A DNA stretch of 48,070 nucleotides, taken from positions 1-48,070 of the forward strand of contig NZ_LZSU01000020.1 of the NCBI RefSeq assembly GCF_001665575.1, written 5' to 3'. The stretch comes from Mycobacterium sp. 852013-51886_SCH5428379 (GTDB lineage Bacteria; Actinomycetota; Actinomycetes; Mycobacteriales; Mycobacteriaceae). Both the position numbers and the translations under genes were made by a program. Every line of letters begins with the position of its first letter. The stretch's first letter is position 1. Below, piece after piece: positions 32,580 to 42,457 of this stretch. Under the pieces are notes generated by a model. The model did not search any database and had not been told where the DNA came from. It saw nothing but the letters and a program-made list of their open reading frames with translations.

Positions 32580-33881
32580 GTGGCTGACAGCAAGACCATG
32601 CGGCGGGTGGCCGTCATCGGCGGAAACCGCATCCCGTTCGCGCGCTCGGACGGCGCCTACGCCAACGCGTCGAACCAGGACATGTTCACCGCGGCGCTCG
32701 GCGGTCTGATCGACCGCTACAACCTGCACGGTGAGCGGCTCGGCGCGGTGATCGGCGGGGCGGTGCTCAAGCACAGCAGGGATTTCAACCTGATGCGGGA
32801 ATGCGTGCTCGGCAGCGCGCTGTCGTCGGCGACGCCGGCGTTCGACATCCAGCAGGCCTGCGGCACCGGCCTGCAGGCCACCATCGCCGCGGCCGACGGC
32901 ATCGCCGCCGGGAGATACGACGCGGCGGCGGCCGGTGGCGTCGACACCACCTCCGACGCCCCGATCGCCTTCGGCGACGATCTGCGCAAGGCGCTGCTCG
33001 GGCTGCGTCGCGCCAAGTCCAACGTCGACCGGCTCAAGCTGGCGGGCAAGCTGCCGGCCGCGCTGGGCATCGAGATCCCCGTCAACAGCGAACCGCGCAC
33101 CGGCATGTCGATGGGTGAGCACGCCGCCATCACGGCCAAGGAGATGGGCATCAAGCGCGTCGACCAGGACGCGCTGACCGAGGCCAGCCACCGCAACATG
33201 GCGGCCGCCTACGACCGCGGCTTCTTCGACGATCTGGTGACCCCGTTCCTCGGGGTGTATCGGGACAACAACCTGCGACCGGATTCGTCGGCGGAGAAGC
33301 TGGCGAAGCTCAAGCCGGTCTTCGGCGTCAAGCTCGGCGACGCGACGATGACGGCGGGCAACTCGACGCCGCTGACCGACGGCGCGTCGGTGTCGCTGCT
33401 GGCGTCGGAGGACTGGGCGCAGCAGCACGGGGTCGAACCGCTGGCGTACTACGTCGACGGCGAGACCGCGGCGGTGGATTACGTCAACGGCAAGGACGGT
33501 CTGCTGATGGCGCCGACGTACGCGGTGCCCCGCCTGCTCGCCCGGAACGGGCTGACGCTGCAGGACTTCGACTTCTACGAGATCCACGAGGCGTTCGCGT
33601 CGGTGGTGCTCGCGCACCTGCAGGCCTGGGAGTCCGAGGAGTACTGCAAGGAGCGGCTCGGCCTCGACAGTGCGCTGGGTTCCATCGACCGCTCGAAGCT
33701 CAACGTCAACGGCTCGTCGCTGGCGGCCGGGCACCCGTTCGCCGCGACCGGCGGCCGGATCGTGGCGCAGCTGGCCAAACAGTTGGCCGAGAAGAAGAAG
33801 CAGACGGGGCAGCCGGTGCGCGGACTCATCTCGATCTGCGCCGCGGGCGGACAGGGCGTGGCGGCGATCCTCGAGGCCTGA
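32580..33881 (+). CDS. fadA2: Acetyl-CoA acyltransferase (thiolase) FadA2
   Basis: A 433-aa thiolase cleaving 3-oxoacyl-CoA. The nucleophile Cys94 lies in QQACGTGLQA, the His in SSLAAGHPFAATGGR and the second Cys in SICAAGGQG. VAVIGGNRIPFARSDG is the conserved opening. GTG 32580 is chosen because GGAGG is 6 nt upstream; TTG 32562 is also in frame and would add six residues. It matches Rv0243 (440 aa). It is divergent from fabG4 and convergent with fadE5, with which it likely provides beta-oxidation steps. Confidence 0.93.
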   Translation: MADSKTMRRVAVIGGNRIPFARSDGAYANASNQDMFTAALGGLIDRYNLHGERLGAVIGGAVLKHSRDFNLMRECVLGSALSSATPAFDIQQACGTGLQATIAAADGIAAGRYDAAAAGGVDTTSDAPIAFGDDLRKALLGLRRAKSNVDRLKLAGKLPAALGIEIPVNSEPRTGMSMGEHAAITAKEMGIKRVDQDALTEASHRNMAAAYDRGFFDDLVTPFLGVYRDNNLRPDSSAEKLAKLKPVFGVKLGDATMTAGNSTPLTDGASVSLLASEDWAQQHGVEPLAYYVDGETAAVDYVNGKDGLLMAPTYAVPRLLARNGLTLQDFDFYEIHEAFASVVLAHLQAWESEEYCKERLGLDSALGSIDRSKLNVNGSSLAAGHPFAATGGRIVAQLAKQLAEKKKQTGQPVRGLISICAAGGQGVAAILEA

Positions 33882-33887
33882 TCGCGC

Positions 33888-33913
33888 GCTGTAACGCCGT
33901 GCTGTAACGCCGG
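33888..33913. repeat. Tandem 13-bp repeat after fadA2
   Basis: Two adjacent copies of GCTGTAACGCCG(T/G), 33888-33900 and 33901-33913, start 6 nt after the fadA2 stop. They precede the presumed small RNA and could be part of its promoter or a chance duplication. Confidence 0.5.
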
Positions 33914-33942
33914 GGCACGGCGCCTCGATACACCGGATAGCT

Positions 33943-34041
33943 CCGTGTTGCCGTCTGACCCCCCGACCCGACGGCAACACGGGGCATCTTCTTGGTCGGC
34001 TGCACCTCTGGTACGAGGGGTTCACGAGGTGCGGGCCGACC
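33943..34041 (+). ncRNA. Probable homologue of mycobacterial small RNA F6
   Basis: The sRNA F6 (ncRv10243) of M. tuberculosis is known to lie between fadA2 and fadE5 on the fadA2 strand. Here that gap holds two strong hairpins: a perfect 13-bp stem (33943-33955 with 33970-33982) whose loop carries six consecutive C, and a second stem pairing GGTCGGC/GCCGACC and GCACCTC/GAGGTGC (33994-34041). The span of about 99 nt is close to the reported size of F6. Sequence identity with F6 could not be checked, and the ends are estimates. I see no clear SigF promoter; CGGATA near 33935 is a weak candidate. Confidence 0.5.
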
Positions 34042-34061
34042 GCCTCACTGGCGCCCATGCA

Positions 34062-34090
34062 AAACGCCCCCGCACTCGGCGGGGGCGTTT
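34062..34090. terminator. Intrinsic terminator of fadE5
   Basis: AAACGCCCCCGC (34062-34073) pairs perfectly with 34079-34090 around a 5-nt loop; on the minus strand it ends in TTTT. It lies 22 nt past the fadE5 stop and may also stop the plus-strand small RNA. Confidence 0.8.
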
Positions 34091-34112
34091 CGCGTAAGGG
34101 GGGTGATGGAGA

Positions 34113-35948
34113 TCAGAAGGCCGCTTCGTCGAGCTCCATGATCTCGTTGTCGAGGTTCTCGACAACCAGGCGCGTGCTGGTGAGCAGCGGCAGGTAGTTC
34201 TTCGCGAAGAACGACGCCACCGCGATCTTGCCTTCGTAGAACGACCGCTCGGCACCGGTGGCGCCCTGGTCGAGCGCGTCGATGGCCACCGCGGCCTGAC
34301 GCTGCAGCAGCCAGCCGATCATCAGATCGCCGACGCTCATCAGGAAGCGGACCGAGCCCAGGCCGACCTTGTAGACGCTCTTCGGGTCCTCCTGGGACGC
34401 CATCAGGTACCCGGTCAGCGAGGCTGCCATCGCCTGGACATCGGTCAGCGCCGTCGCCAGCAGGGCGCGCTCGGCCTTGAGGCGACCGTTGCCGGTCTCG
34501 GCCTTGACGAACTCTTCGATCTGACCGGCGACGTGTGCCAGCGCCACACCCTTGTCGCGGACGATCTTCCGGAAGAAGAAGTCCTGCGCCTGGATGGCGG
34601 TGGTGCCCTCGTAGAGCGAGTCGATCTTGGCGTCGCGGATGTACTGCTCGATCGGGTAGTCCTGGAGGAAGCCGGAGCCGCCCAGGGTCTGCAGCGATTC
34701 GGTCAGCTTGGCGTAGGCCTGCTCGGAGCCGACGCCCTTGACGATCGGCAGCAGCAGATCGTTCACCTTGAGTGCGAGGTCGCCGTCGACGCCGTGCACC
34801 GCCTGGGCCACCGAGACGTCCTGGTAGGTGGCGGTGAACAGGTACAGCGCCCGCAGACCCTCGGCGTAGGCCTTCTGGGTCATCAGCGAACGACGCACAT
34901 CGGGGTGATGGGTGATGCTCACGCGCGGGGCGGTCTTGTCGGTCATCTGGGTCATGTCGGCGCCCTGCACGCGGTCCTTGGCGTACTCGAGTGCGTTGAG
35001 GTAACCGGTCGACAGCGTCGCGATGGCCTTGGTGCCGACCATCATGCGGGCCTGCTCGATGACGTCGAACATCTGCGCGATGCCGTTGTGCACCTCGCCG
35101 ACCAGCCAGCCCTTGGCGGGAACGCCGTGCTGGCCGAAGGTCAGCTCACAGGTGGCCGAGACCTTCAGGCCCATCTTGTGCTCGACGTTGGTGACGTAGA
35201 CGCCGTTGCGCTCGCCCAGCTCACCAGTCTCCGGGTCGAAGTGGAACTTCGGTACGAAGAACAGCGACAGACCCTTGGTGCCCGGGCCTGCGCCTTCGGG
35301 GCGGGCCAGCACCAGATGCATGATGTTCTCGAACAGGTCGTCGGAGTCGGCGGAGGTGATGAACCGCTTGACGCCGTCGATGTGCCAGGTGCCGTCGGGC
35401 TGCTGGACGGCCTTGGTGCGGCCCGCGCCGACGTCCGAACCGGCGTCCGGCTCGGTGAGCACCATGGTGGCGCCCCAGTTGCGCTCGGCGGCCAGCTGGG
35501 CCCACTTCTTCTGCTCGTCGGTGCCGTTGTCGTAGAAGATCTGCGCCATGCCGCCGCCCATGGCGTACATGTAGGCGGCCGGGTTGGCGCCGAGGATGTG
35601 CTCGATCAGGGCCCACTGCAGGGCGCGGGGCATCGGCATACCGCCGAGCTCCTCGGACATGCCGGCCTTGTCCCAGCCCGCGTCGAACAGCGCCCGCATC
35701 GACTTCTTGAAGCCGTCGGGCAGCGTGACGGTGTGGGTCTTGGGATCGAACACCGGCGGATTGCGGTCCCCCTCGACGAAGGAGTCGGCGATCGGGCCCT
35801 CGGCCAGGCGCGCCATCTCGTCGAGCATCTCGCGTGCGGTGTCGGCGTCCAGTTCGCTGAAGTCGCCCTGGCCCATGGCCTTGTCGACACCCAGCACCTC
35901 GAACAGGTTGAACACCTGATCCCGGACGTTGCTCTTGTAGTGGCCCAC
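34113..35948 (-). CDS. fadE5: Long-form acyl-CoA dehydrogenase FadE5
   Basis: A 611-aa acyl-CoA dehydrogenase of the long ACAD type. [20 protein letters not shown] and [16 protein letters not shown] are the FAD/substrate blocks; [15 protein letters not shown] contains the catalytic Glu; the N-terminal region begins [19 protein letters not shown]. FadE5 of M. tuberculosis (Rv0244c, 611 aa) has broad chain-length range. GTG 35948 has an AGGAGG ribosome binding site 6 nt upstream. Two TTAC-N6-GTAA-type palindromes lie 50-90 nt upstream and a strong terminator follows, so it is a monocistronic, regulated unit. Confidence 0.94.
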   Translation of the reverse strand: MGHYKSNVRDQVFNLFEVLGVDKAMGQGDFSELDADTAREMLDEMARLAEGPIADSFVEGDRNPPVFDPKTHTVTLPDGFKKSMRALFDAGWDKAGMSEELGGMPMPRALQWALIEHILGANPAAYMYAMGGGMAQIFYDNGTDEQKKWAQLAAERNWGATMVLTEPDAGSDVGAGRTKAVQQPDGTWHIDGVKRFITSADSDDLFENIMHLVLARPEGAGPGTKGLSLFFVPKFHFDPETGELGERNGVYVTNVEHKMGLKVSATCELTFGQHGVPAKGWLVGEVHNGIAQMFDVIEQARMMVGTKAIATLSTGYLNALEYAKDRVQGADMTQMTDKTAPRVSITHHPDVRRSLMTQKAYAEGLRALYLFTATYQDVSVAQAVHGVDGDLALKVNDLLLPIVKGVGSEQAYAKLTESLQTLGGSGFLQDYPIEQYIRDAKIDSLYEGTTAIQAQDFFFRKIVRDKGVALAHVAGQIEEFVKAETGNGRLKAERALLATALTDVQAMAASLTGYLMASQEDPKSVYKVGLGSVRFLMSVGDLMIGWLLQRQAAVAIDALDQGATGAERSFYEGKIAVASFFAKNYLPLLTSTRLVVENLDNEIMELDEAAF

Positions 35949-35998
35949 GATTTCCTCCTCGATGAAGCGCCACCTGCGGTTGGGTACTTCCGGTCGAA

Positions 35999-36014
35999 GT
36001 TACCCACCAGTAAC
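35999..36014. promoter_or_regulatory. fadE5 operator 1
   Basis: GTTACCCACCAGTAAC: arms GTTAC and GTAAC are exact reverse complements. The core TTAC-N6-GTAA equals the fabG4/fadA2 site. Confidence 0.6.
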
Positions 36015-36025
36015 TGCGGCTGACT

Positions 36026-36039
36026 ATACCCGTCGGTAA
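36026..36039. promoter_or_regulatory. fadE5 operator 2
   Basis: ATACCCGTCGGTAA matches TTAC-N6-GTAA except the first base, with inner TACC/GGTA arms. Its centre is 26 bp from operator 1. Confidence 0.5.
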
Positions 36040-36148
36040 CTACAACGCAAACACCTGCGCAGCAATTTCCGCCGACTAATCAACCGGGCGGTTGGCCGAG
36101 CCCCGCGCGTCGCCGAAACAGGACCACTGACCAGCGAAAAAGGACCGG

Positions 36149-36181
36149 TGTGACAAGCGTCACTCGGTGGTGATCTAGGGT
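36149..36181 (+). promoter_or_regulatory. Crp-type site overlapping the promoter of the oxidoreductase gene
   Basis: TGTGACAAGCGTCACT (36149-36164) matches the Crp consensus TGTGA-N6-TCACA at 9 of 10 fixed bases. TAGGGT (36176-36181) ends 6 nt before ATG 36188, a leaderless arrangement. The Crp-type site covers the -35 position, so a repressive role is more likely than activation. Confidence 0.45.
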
Positions 36182-36187
36182 GTTCTG

Positions 36188-37267
36188 ATGCGCAACGTGG
36201 CGGTCTGGGGAACGGGCAATATGGGTGCGACGGCAATCCGGTCGCTGACCGGATTCCCCGGTCTGCGGCTCTCGGCGGTCATCACCTCGACAGCCGCGAA
36301 AGTGGGCCGGGACGCCGGGGAATTCGCGGGTCTCGGCGGCCGCACCGGGGTGGCCGCCACCGACGACATCGACGCGGCGCTGGCCGTCAGCGACGCGGTG
36401 GCCTATATGGCGTCGGGCGACATCCGGCCCGACGAGGCAGTCGCCGACATCGAGCGATGCCTGCGCGCGGGCGCGCACGTGGTGACGCCGTCGCTGTACT
36501 CGCTCTACGACCCGGCCTCCGCGCCCGTGGAATGGGTGGAGCGCCTGACAGCCGCCGCCCGGCAGGGCGGGTCCGCGCTGCTGGTGAGCGGCGTCGATCC
36601 CGGCTGGGCCAACGACGCGCTGGCTGTACTCGCCGCGGGCCTGTGCACGCAGATTCGCAGCATCCACTGTCAGGAGATCTTCGACTACTCCACCTACGAC
36701 CAGCCGCACGCGGTCAAGGTGCTCTGTGGTTTCGGCGGCCCGATGGACGAGACACCGATGATGCTGCTGGCGTCCATCCCGACCATGGTGTGGGGCGGCA
36801 ACATCCGGCTCATCGGCCGCCGGCTGGGCGTGGAGATCGACGAGATCGTCGAAGACGTGCAGCGCCTGCCGCTCGAACAGGACGTCGACACCGTGATGGG
36901 GCGCTTCGAGAAGGGCACGCAGGGCGCGTTCTGGCTCAAGGTCATCGGCCGGTCCGGCGGACGCGACCGCATCGTCGTCGACCACATCACCCGCATCCAC
37001 CCGTCCTGCGCGCCGGACTGGCCGCAACCCGATGAGGGAGCCGGCGACCACCGCGTCGTCGTCGACGGCGATCCACAACTCACGATCGTCTCGCGCGCCG
37101 ACGTCCCCGGCGGAACCCGCGCCGACGGCGGCAACACCACCGCCGCCAACCGGCTGCTCGGGGCGATCGGGTGGCTGGCCGGACAGGAGCCGGGCATCTA
37201 CGACGGCCTCGACGTGCCCCTCAACAGCACCCCGACCGAACTCGAAGCCGCGCGCTGGGCCGACTGA
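36188..37267 (+). CDS. NAD(P)-binding oxidoreductase, DapB-like fold
   Basis: A 359-aa protein opening with a Rossmann motif (VAVWGTGNMGATAIRSL). VITSTAAKVGRDAGEFAGL and the VSGVDPGWANDALAVLAAG segment resemble dihydrodipicolinate-reductase-like dehydrogenases, a group with several mis-assigned annotations; a role in lysine synthesis is unlikely. No substrate can be named. ATG 36188 follows TAGGGT by 6 nt and a Crp-type site lies just upstream. It is divergent from fadE5 across a 239-bp region and ends 1 nt before the convergent GAP-family gene. Gene order in M. tuberculosis lacks it between fadE5 and Rv0245 as I recall. Confidence 0.78.
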   Translation: MRNVAVWGTGNMGATAIRSLTGFPGLRLSAVITSTAAKVGRDAGEFAGLGGRTGVAATDDIDAALAVSDAVAYMASGDIRPDEAVADIERCLRAGAHVVTPSLYSLYDPASAPVEWVERLTAAARQGGSALLVSGVDPGWANDALAVLAAGLCTQIRSIHCQEIFDYSTYDQPHAVKVLCGFGGPMDETPMMLLASIPTMVWGGNIRLIGRRLGVEIDEIVEDVQRLPLEQDVDTVMGRFEKGTQGAFWLKVIGRSGGRDRIVVDHITRIHPSCAPDWPQPDEGAGDHRVVVDGDPQLTIVSRADVPGGTRADGGNTTAANRLLGAIGWLAGQEPGIYDGLDVPLNSTPTELEAARWAD

Positions 37268-37268
37268 C

Positions 37269-38536
<1,268 letters not shown>

Positions 38537-38538
38537 CG

Positions 38539-38709
38539 CTACGGCCGGGCGGCCAACTCCTCGCGGTAGTGCTGCACGCGCCGGTCGAGCTCCGCGGCGT
38601 CGGCGGTGCGGCCCTCGCGGCGAGCCAGGTTCGCACGGATCGAGAGCTCGCGGATCGCGGTCCGAATGTCGTTGACGCTGTGTGTATTCAGATTCTTGGT
38701 AGCCGCCAT
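38539..38709 (-). CDS. Small helical conserved protein
   Basis: A 56-aa protein from ATG 38709 with AAAGG 9 nt upstream; GTG 38727 is also in frame. It is charged and predicted helical (VNDIRTAIRELSIRANLARR, then TADAAELDRRVQHYREELAA), without a membrane segment or known domain. The heptad-like spacing suggests a coiled coil. It lies 3 nt from the convergent flavin reductase gene and 61 nt downstream of sdhB on the same strand, so it may be a last cistron of the sdh1 transcript. Confidence 0.6.
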   Translation of the reverse strand: MAATKNLNTHSVNDIRTAIRELSIRANLARREGRTADAAELDRRVQHYREELAARP

Positions 38710-38770
38710 GGGAAGCGCCTTTCTCACTGACCAGCGGCGGTGGACAGCCGCTGGTCCCGAGGCTACCCCG

Positions 38771-39526
38771 TCAGCTCCTGCGGAACAGCTTGTTGCCGAG
38801 CCACACCACCGGGTCGTACTTACGGTCCGCCGCGCGCTCCTTCATCGGGATGAGCGCATTGTCGGTGATCTTGATGTGCTCCGGGCAGACCTCGGTGCAG
38901 CACTTGGTGATGTTGCAGTAGCCGAGGCCGTTCTCCTCCTGCGCCTGTTCGGCGCGGCGCCCGTGCACGTCGAGCGGGTGCATGTCGAGTTCGGCCTGGC
39001 GCATGAGGAAACGGGGACCGGAGAACGCCTTCTTGTTCTCCTCGTGGTCACGCACGACGTGGCAGACGTTCTGGCACAGGAAGCACTCGATGCACTTGCG
39101 GAACTCCTGGCTGCGGTTCACGTCCTCCTGCATCATCCGGTACTCACCGGGCTGCAGATCCTTGGGCGGCGTGAACGCCGGGATCTCCCTGGCCTTCTCG
39201 TAGTTGAAGCTGACGTCGGTGACCAGGTCGCGGATCACCGGGAACGTGCGCAGCGGGGTGACGGTGACGGTCTCGTCCTCACCGAAGGTCGACATCCTGG
39301 TCATACAGGCCAGGCGCGGCCGGCCGTTGATCTCCACCGAGCACGATCCGCACTTGCCGGCCTTGCAGTTCCAGCGCACCGCCAGATCACCGGTCTGGGT
39401 CTGCTGTAGACGGTGGATGATGTCGAGGACGACCTCACCCTCGTTGACCTCGACGGTGTACTCCTGCAGCGCGCCACCGTCGATGTCGCCGCGCCAGACC
39501 CGCATGGTCGCGTTGTAGGTGCCCAT
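38771..39526 (-). CDS. sdhB: Succinate dehydrogenase 1 iron-sulfur subunit
   Basis: A 251-aa iron-sulfur subunit. The [2Fe-2S] ligands are in WNCKAGKCGSC and the Cys of RLACM; CIECFLCQNVC and CTEVCP supply the [4Fe-4S] and [3Fe-4S] centres. It passes electrons from the FAD subunit to quinone. The start ATG 39526 overlaps the sdhA stop by one base (TGATG), so translation is coupled. It corresponds to Rv0247c, formerly named frdB-like, and to Sdh1 of M. smegmatis. Complex location is the inner face of the plasma membrane. Confidence 0.92.
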   Translation of the reverse strand: MGTYNATMRVWRGDIDGGALQEYTVEVNEGEVVLDIIHRLQQTQTGDLAVRWNCKAGKCGSCSVEINGRPRLACMTRMSTFGEDETVTVTPLRTFPVIRDLVTDVSFNYEKAREIPAFTPPKDLQPGEYRMMQEDVNRSQEFRKCIECFLCQNVCHVVRDHEENKKAFSGPRFLMRQAELDMHPLDVHGRRAEQAQEENGLGYCNITKCCTEVCPEHIKITDNALIPMKERAADRKYDPVVWLGNKLFRRS

Positions 39527-41454
39527 CACTTGCTCCGTTCGGGATGCTCGGCGATCTCGGGATCGGTGTAGTACTTCTCCAGCTCGGAGAGCTCGAAACA
39601 GCCGAGCAGATCCGCGCGCATCTTCGGTTGGGGTTCCTTGGCGACGGTGACGTCCGGGACGACGGGATCGTCACCCTCGACGCGGCACACCAGCAGCGTG
39701 TTGCGCCATTCCGCGTCCATCGCCGGATAGTCGTCGCGGGTGTGCCCGCCCCGGCTCTCGGTGCGGGTCAGCGCGGCCTTGGCGACGCATTCGCTGACCA
39801 GGATCATGTTGCGCAGATCGATCGCGAGGTGCCAGCCCGGGTTGAAGTGGCGGTCGCCTTCGACCTTCATCTTCTTGAACCGCTCGCGCAGCTCGTCGAG
39901 TTTGGACAGCGCCTCGTTGATCTCGTCTTCCTTGCGGATGATGCCGACCAGCTCGTTCATGGTGTCCTGCAGATCGAGCTGCACGGTGTACGGGTTCTCC
40001 GGCTGGCCGTCGGATGGACCCTCGAACGGGTGCAGAGCCATCTTCACCGCGACGTCGAGTGCCTCCTGGGAGATGGTCGGCCGGTCCGAGAGTGACCGCA
40101 CGTAATCCGACGCACCGAGCCCGGCGCGCCGGCCGAACACCAGCAGGTCCGACAGCGAGTTGCCGCCCAGGCGGTTGGAACCGTGCATCCCACCCGCGCA
40201 CTCACCGGCGGCGAACAGCCCCGGCGTCGCGGCCGCGGCGGTGTCCGGATCGACCTCGATACCACCCATGACGTAGTGGCAGGTCGGGCCGACCTCCATC
40301 TCGTCGGTGGTGATGTCGACCTCGGCGAGCTCCATGAACTGGTGGTACATCGACGGCAGCCGGCGCTTGATCTCCTCGGTGGAGATACGCGAGGCGATGT
40401 CGAGGTAGACGCCGCCGTGCGGGGTGCCGCGGCCTTCCTTGACCTCGGTGTTGATGGCGCGGGCCACCTCGTCGCGGGGCAGCAGGTCAGGGGTGCGGCG
40501 CGCAGAGTCGTTGTCCTTGAGCCACTGGTCCGCCTCTTCCTCGGTCTCGGCGTACTGGCCTTTGAACACGTCCGGGATGTAGTCGAACATGAACCGCTTG
40601 CCCTCGGAGTTCTTCAGCACCCCGCCGTCGCCGCGGACGCCCTCGGTGACGAGGATGCCCTTCACGCTGGGCGGCCAGACCATGCCGGTCGGGTGGAACT
40701 GGATGAACTCCATGTTGATCAGCGTCGATCCGGCGCGCAGCGCGAGCGCATGCCCGTCGCCGGTGTACTCCCACGAGTTCGACGACACCTTGAACGATTT
40801 GCCGATACCGCCGGTGGCCAGTACGACCGCGGGCGCCTCGAACAGGATGAACTTGCCGCTCTCGCGCCAGTAGGCCAGCGCGCCGGCGATCCGATCGCCG
40901 TCCTTGATGAGGTCGGTGACAGTGCACTCGTGGAAGACCCGGATCCGTGCGTCGTAGTCGCCGAGTTCGGCCTTGTCCTCCTGTTGCAGCGAGACGATCT
41001 TCTGCTGCAGGGTGCGGATGATCTCCAGGCCGGTGCGGTCGCCGACGTGGGCCAGCCGCGCGTAGGTGTGGCCGCCGAAGTTGCGCTGGCTGATGCGGCC
41101 GTCCTTGGTGCGGTCGAACAGCGCGCCGTAGGTCTCGAGCTCCCACACGCGGTCCGGTGCCTCCTGCGCGTGCAGTTCGGCCATCCGCCAGTTGTTGAGG
41201 AACTTGCCGCCGCGCATGGTGTCGGCGAAGTGGACCTGCCAGCTGTCCTTGGGGTTGGCGTTCTTCATCGCCGCCGCGCAGCCGCCCTCGGCCATCACGG
41301 TGTGCGCCTTGCCGAACAGCGACTTGCACACGACCGCGACCCGCAGGCCCCGCTCACGGGCTTCGATCACCGCGCGCAACCCGGCTCCGCCGGCACCGAT
41401 GACGATGACGTCGTACTGGTGTCGTTCGAGTTCGGACGAGTCGGGCTCAGCCAT
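39526..41454 (-). CDS. sdhA: Succinate dehydrogenase 1 flavoprotein subunit
   Basis: A 642-aa flavoprotein. DVIVIGAGGAGLRAVIEARE binds the FAD ADP moiety and GKAHTVMAEGGCAA contains the His expected to carry covalent FAD. FIQFHPTGMVWPP, ILVTEGVRGDGGVL and MHGSNRLGGNSLSDLLVFG form the dicarboxylate site. It oxidises succinate to fumarate. It matches Rv0248c (646 aa). It is preceded by sdhC with a 73-bp gap that holds a strong hairpin, and followed by sdhB with a one-base overlap. Confidence 0.95.
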   Translation of the reverse strand: MAEPDSSELERHQYDVIVIGAGGAGLRAVIEARERGLRVAVVCKSLFGKAHTVMAEGGCAAAMKNANPKDSWQVHFADTMRGGKFLNNWRMAELHAQEAPDRVWELETYGALFDRTKDGRISQRNFGGHTYARLAHVGDRTGLEIIRTLQQKIVSLQQEDKAELGDYDARIRVFHECTVTDLIKDGDRIAGALAYWRESGKFILFEAPAVVLATGGIGKSFKVSSNSWEYTGDGHALALRAGSTLINMEFIQFHPTGMVWPPSVKGILVTEGVRGDGGVLKNSEGKRFMFDYIPDVFKGQYAETEEEADQWLKDNDSARRTPDLLPRDEVARAINTEVKEGRGTPHGGVYLDIASRISTEEIKRRLPSMYHQFMELAEVDITTDEMEVGPTCHYVMGGIEVDPDTAAAATPGLFAAGECAGGMHGSNRLGGNSLSDLLVFGRRAGLGASDYVRSLSDRPTISQEALDVAVKMALHPFEGPSDGQPENPYTVQLDLQDTMNELVGIIRKEDEINEALSKLDELRERFKKMKVEGDRHFNPGWHLAIDLRNMILVSECVAKAALTRTESRGGHTRDDYPAMDAEWRNTLLVCRVEGDDPVVPDVTVAKEPQPKMRADLLGCFELSELEKYYTDPEIAEHPERSK

Positions 41455-41498
41455 GTACGTGGGACCTCACTTGCCTGTTCATATCGTGTGTTGTGCGG

Positions 41499-41533
41499 GG
41501 CTGAATCGGGCTGTCAGCCAGCCTGATTCAGCC
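41499..41533 (-). other. Intercistronic hairpin across the sdhC stop
   Basis: GGCTGAATC (41499-41507) pairs with GATTCAGCC (41525-41533); the right arm includes the sdhC stop codon. It is the only strong structure between sdhC and sdhA and may set relative expression or protect the mRNA end. Confidence 0.45.
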
Positions 41534-42367
41534 AATGAATCTCAGGTCGGAAATGGCGCCGCTGGCCACCAGCATGATGTAGAAGTCGGTGAGCATCAGC
41601 GTGCCGAGGGTGATCCAGGCGTACAGCTTGTGCCGGGTGTTGATCACGCTGACCTTGGTCCACATCCAGTAGCGGACAGGGTGTTTCGAGAAGTTCTTCA
41701 GCCGTCCACCCACCACGTGCCTGCAGGAGTGGCAGGACAGCGTGTAAACCCACAGCATCGCCACGTTGACGACCAGGATCACGTTGCCCAGGCCGAACCC
41801 GAAACCGCTGGGGGAGTGGAAGGCGATGATCGCGTCGTAGGTGTTGATGATCGAGATCGCCGCGGCGATGTAGAAGAAGTACCGGTGCAGGTTCTGCATC
41901 ACCAGCGGGAAGCGGGTCTCGCCGGTGTACTTGGCGTGCGGTTCGGCGACCGCGCAGGCGGTGGGCGCCTGCCACACCGACCGGTAGTAGGCGCCGCGGT
42001 AGTAGTAGCAGGTCAACCGGAACAGCAGCAGGAACGGCAGCGACAGCGCTGCGTACGGCAGCCACCACACGTCGGGCAGGAACTGGCCGAAGTGGCTGGA
42101 TTCCGGGACGCACCCGGACTGTTCTGCCTCGTTCCACTTGGCCAGGCAGGGCGAGTAGAACGGCGTCAGATAGTGGTAGTCGGCGACGTAGTACCACTTC
42201 TGCATGAACGCCCGCACGGTCGCGTAGATGACGAACGCGGCGAAACCGAGGTCGACGATCAGCGGTGACTGCCACCAGCGGTCGGTGCGCAGCGTGCGCT
42301 GCGAAATCTGAGCACGTGTCGGTGAGAAGACGCCGTTGCCTTCCCGGTCGGCGGTGGGTGCGCTCAC
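41528..42367 (-). CDS. sdhC: Succinate dehydrogenase 1 membrane subunit
   Basis: A 279-aa membrane anchor with about five membrane segments (LIVDLGFAAFVIYATVRAF, DVWWLPYAALSLPFLLLF, RYFFYIAAAISIINTYDAII, NVILVVNVAMLWVYTLSC, LYAWITLGTLMLTDFYIMLV). The motif CHSCRHVVGG and several His residues could serve cofactor or quinone binding; the family is distinct from classical SdhC. GTG 42367 (VSAPTADREG) has AAAGG 7 nt upstream and gives a length near Rv0249c (273 aa). The frame is open to 42457, but that part lies in the gap after the upstream small gene. Confidence 0.9.
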   Translation of the reverse strand: MSAPTADREGNGVFSPTRAQISQRTLRTDRWWQSPLIVDLGFAAFVIYATVRAFMQKWYYVADYHYLTPFYSPCLAKWNEAEQSGCVPESSHFGQFLPDVWWLPYAALSLPFLLLFRLTCYYYRGAYYRSVWQAPTACAVAEPHAKYTGETRFPLVMQNLHRYFFYIAAAISIINTYDAIIAFHSPSGFGFGLGNVILVVNVAMLWVYTLSCHSCRHVVGGRLKNFSKHPVRYWMWTKVSVINTRHKLYAWITLGTLMLTDFYIMLVASGAISDLRFIG

Positions 42368-42457
42368 AGTGGCCTTTCGCAGATCAGTCGGCGGGCAGTC
42401 CGGCAGGTACCCGCGGGGGATGGTTCGAAGCGTCGCGGGGGCTGCCCGCGGACACAC

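Noticed and set aside
35999..36039. Two fadE5 upstream palindromes as KstR or KstR2 sites
   Set aside because: They lack AAC-N2-GTT and CAAG-N2-CTTG cores; they fit TTAC-N6-GTAA instead.
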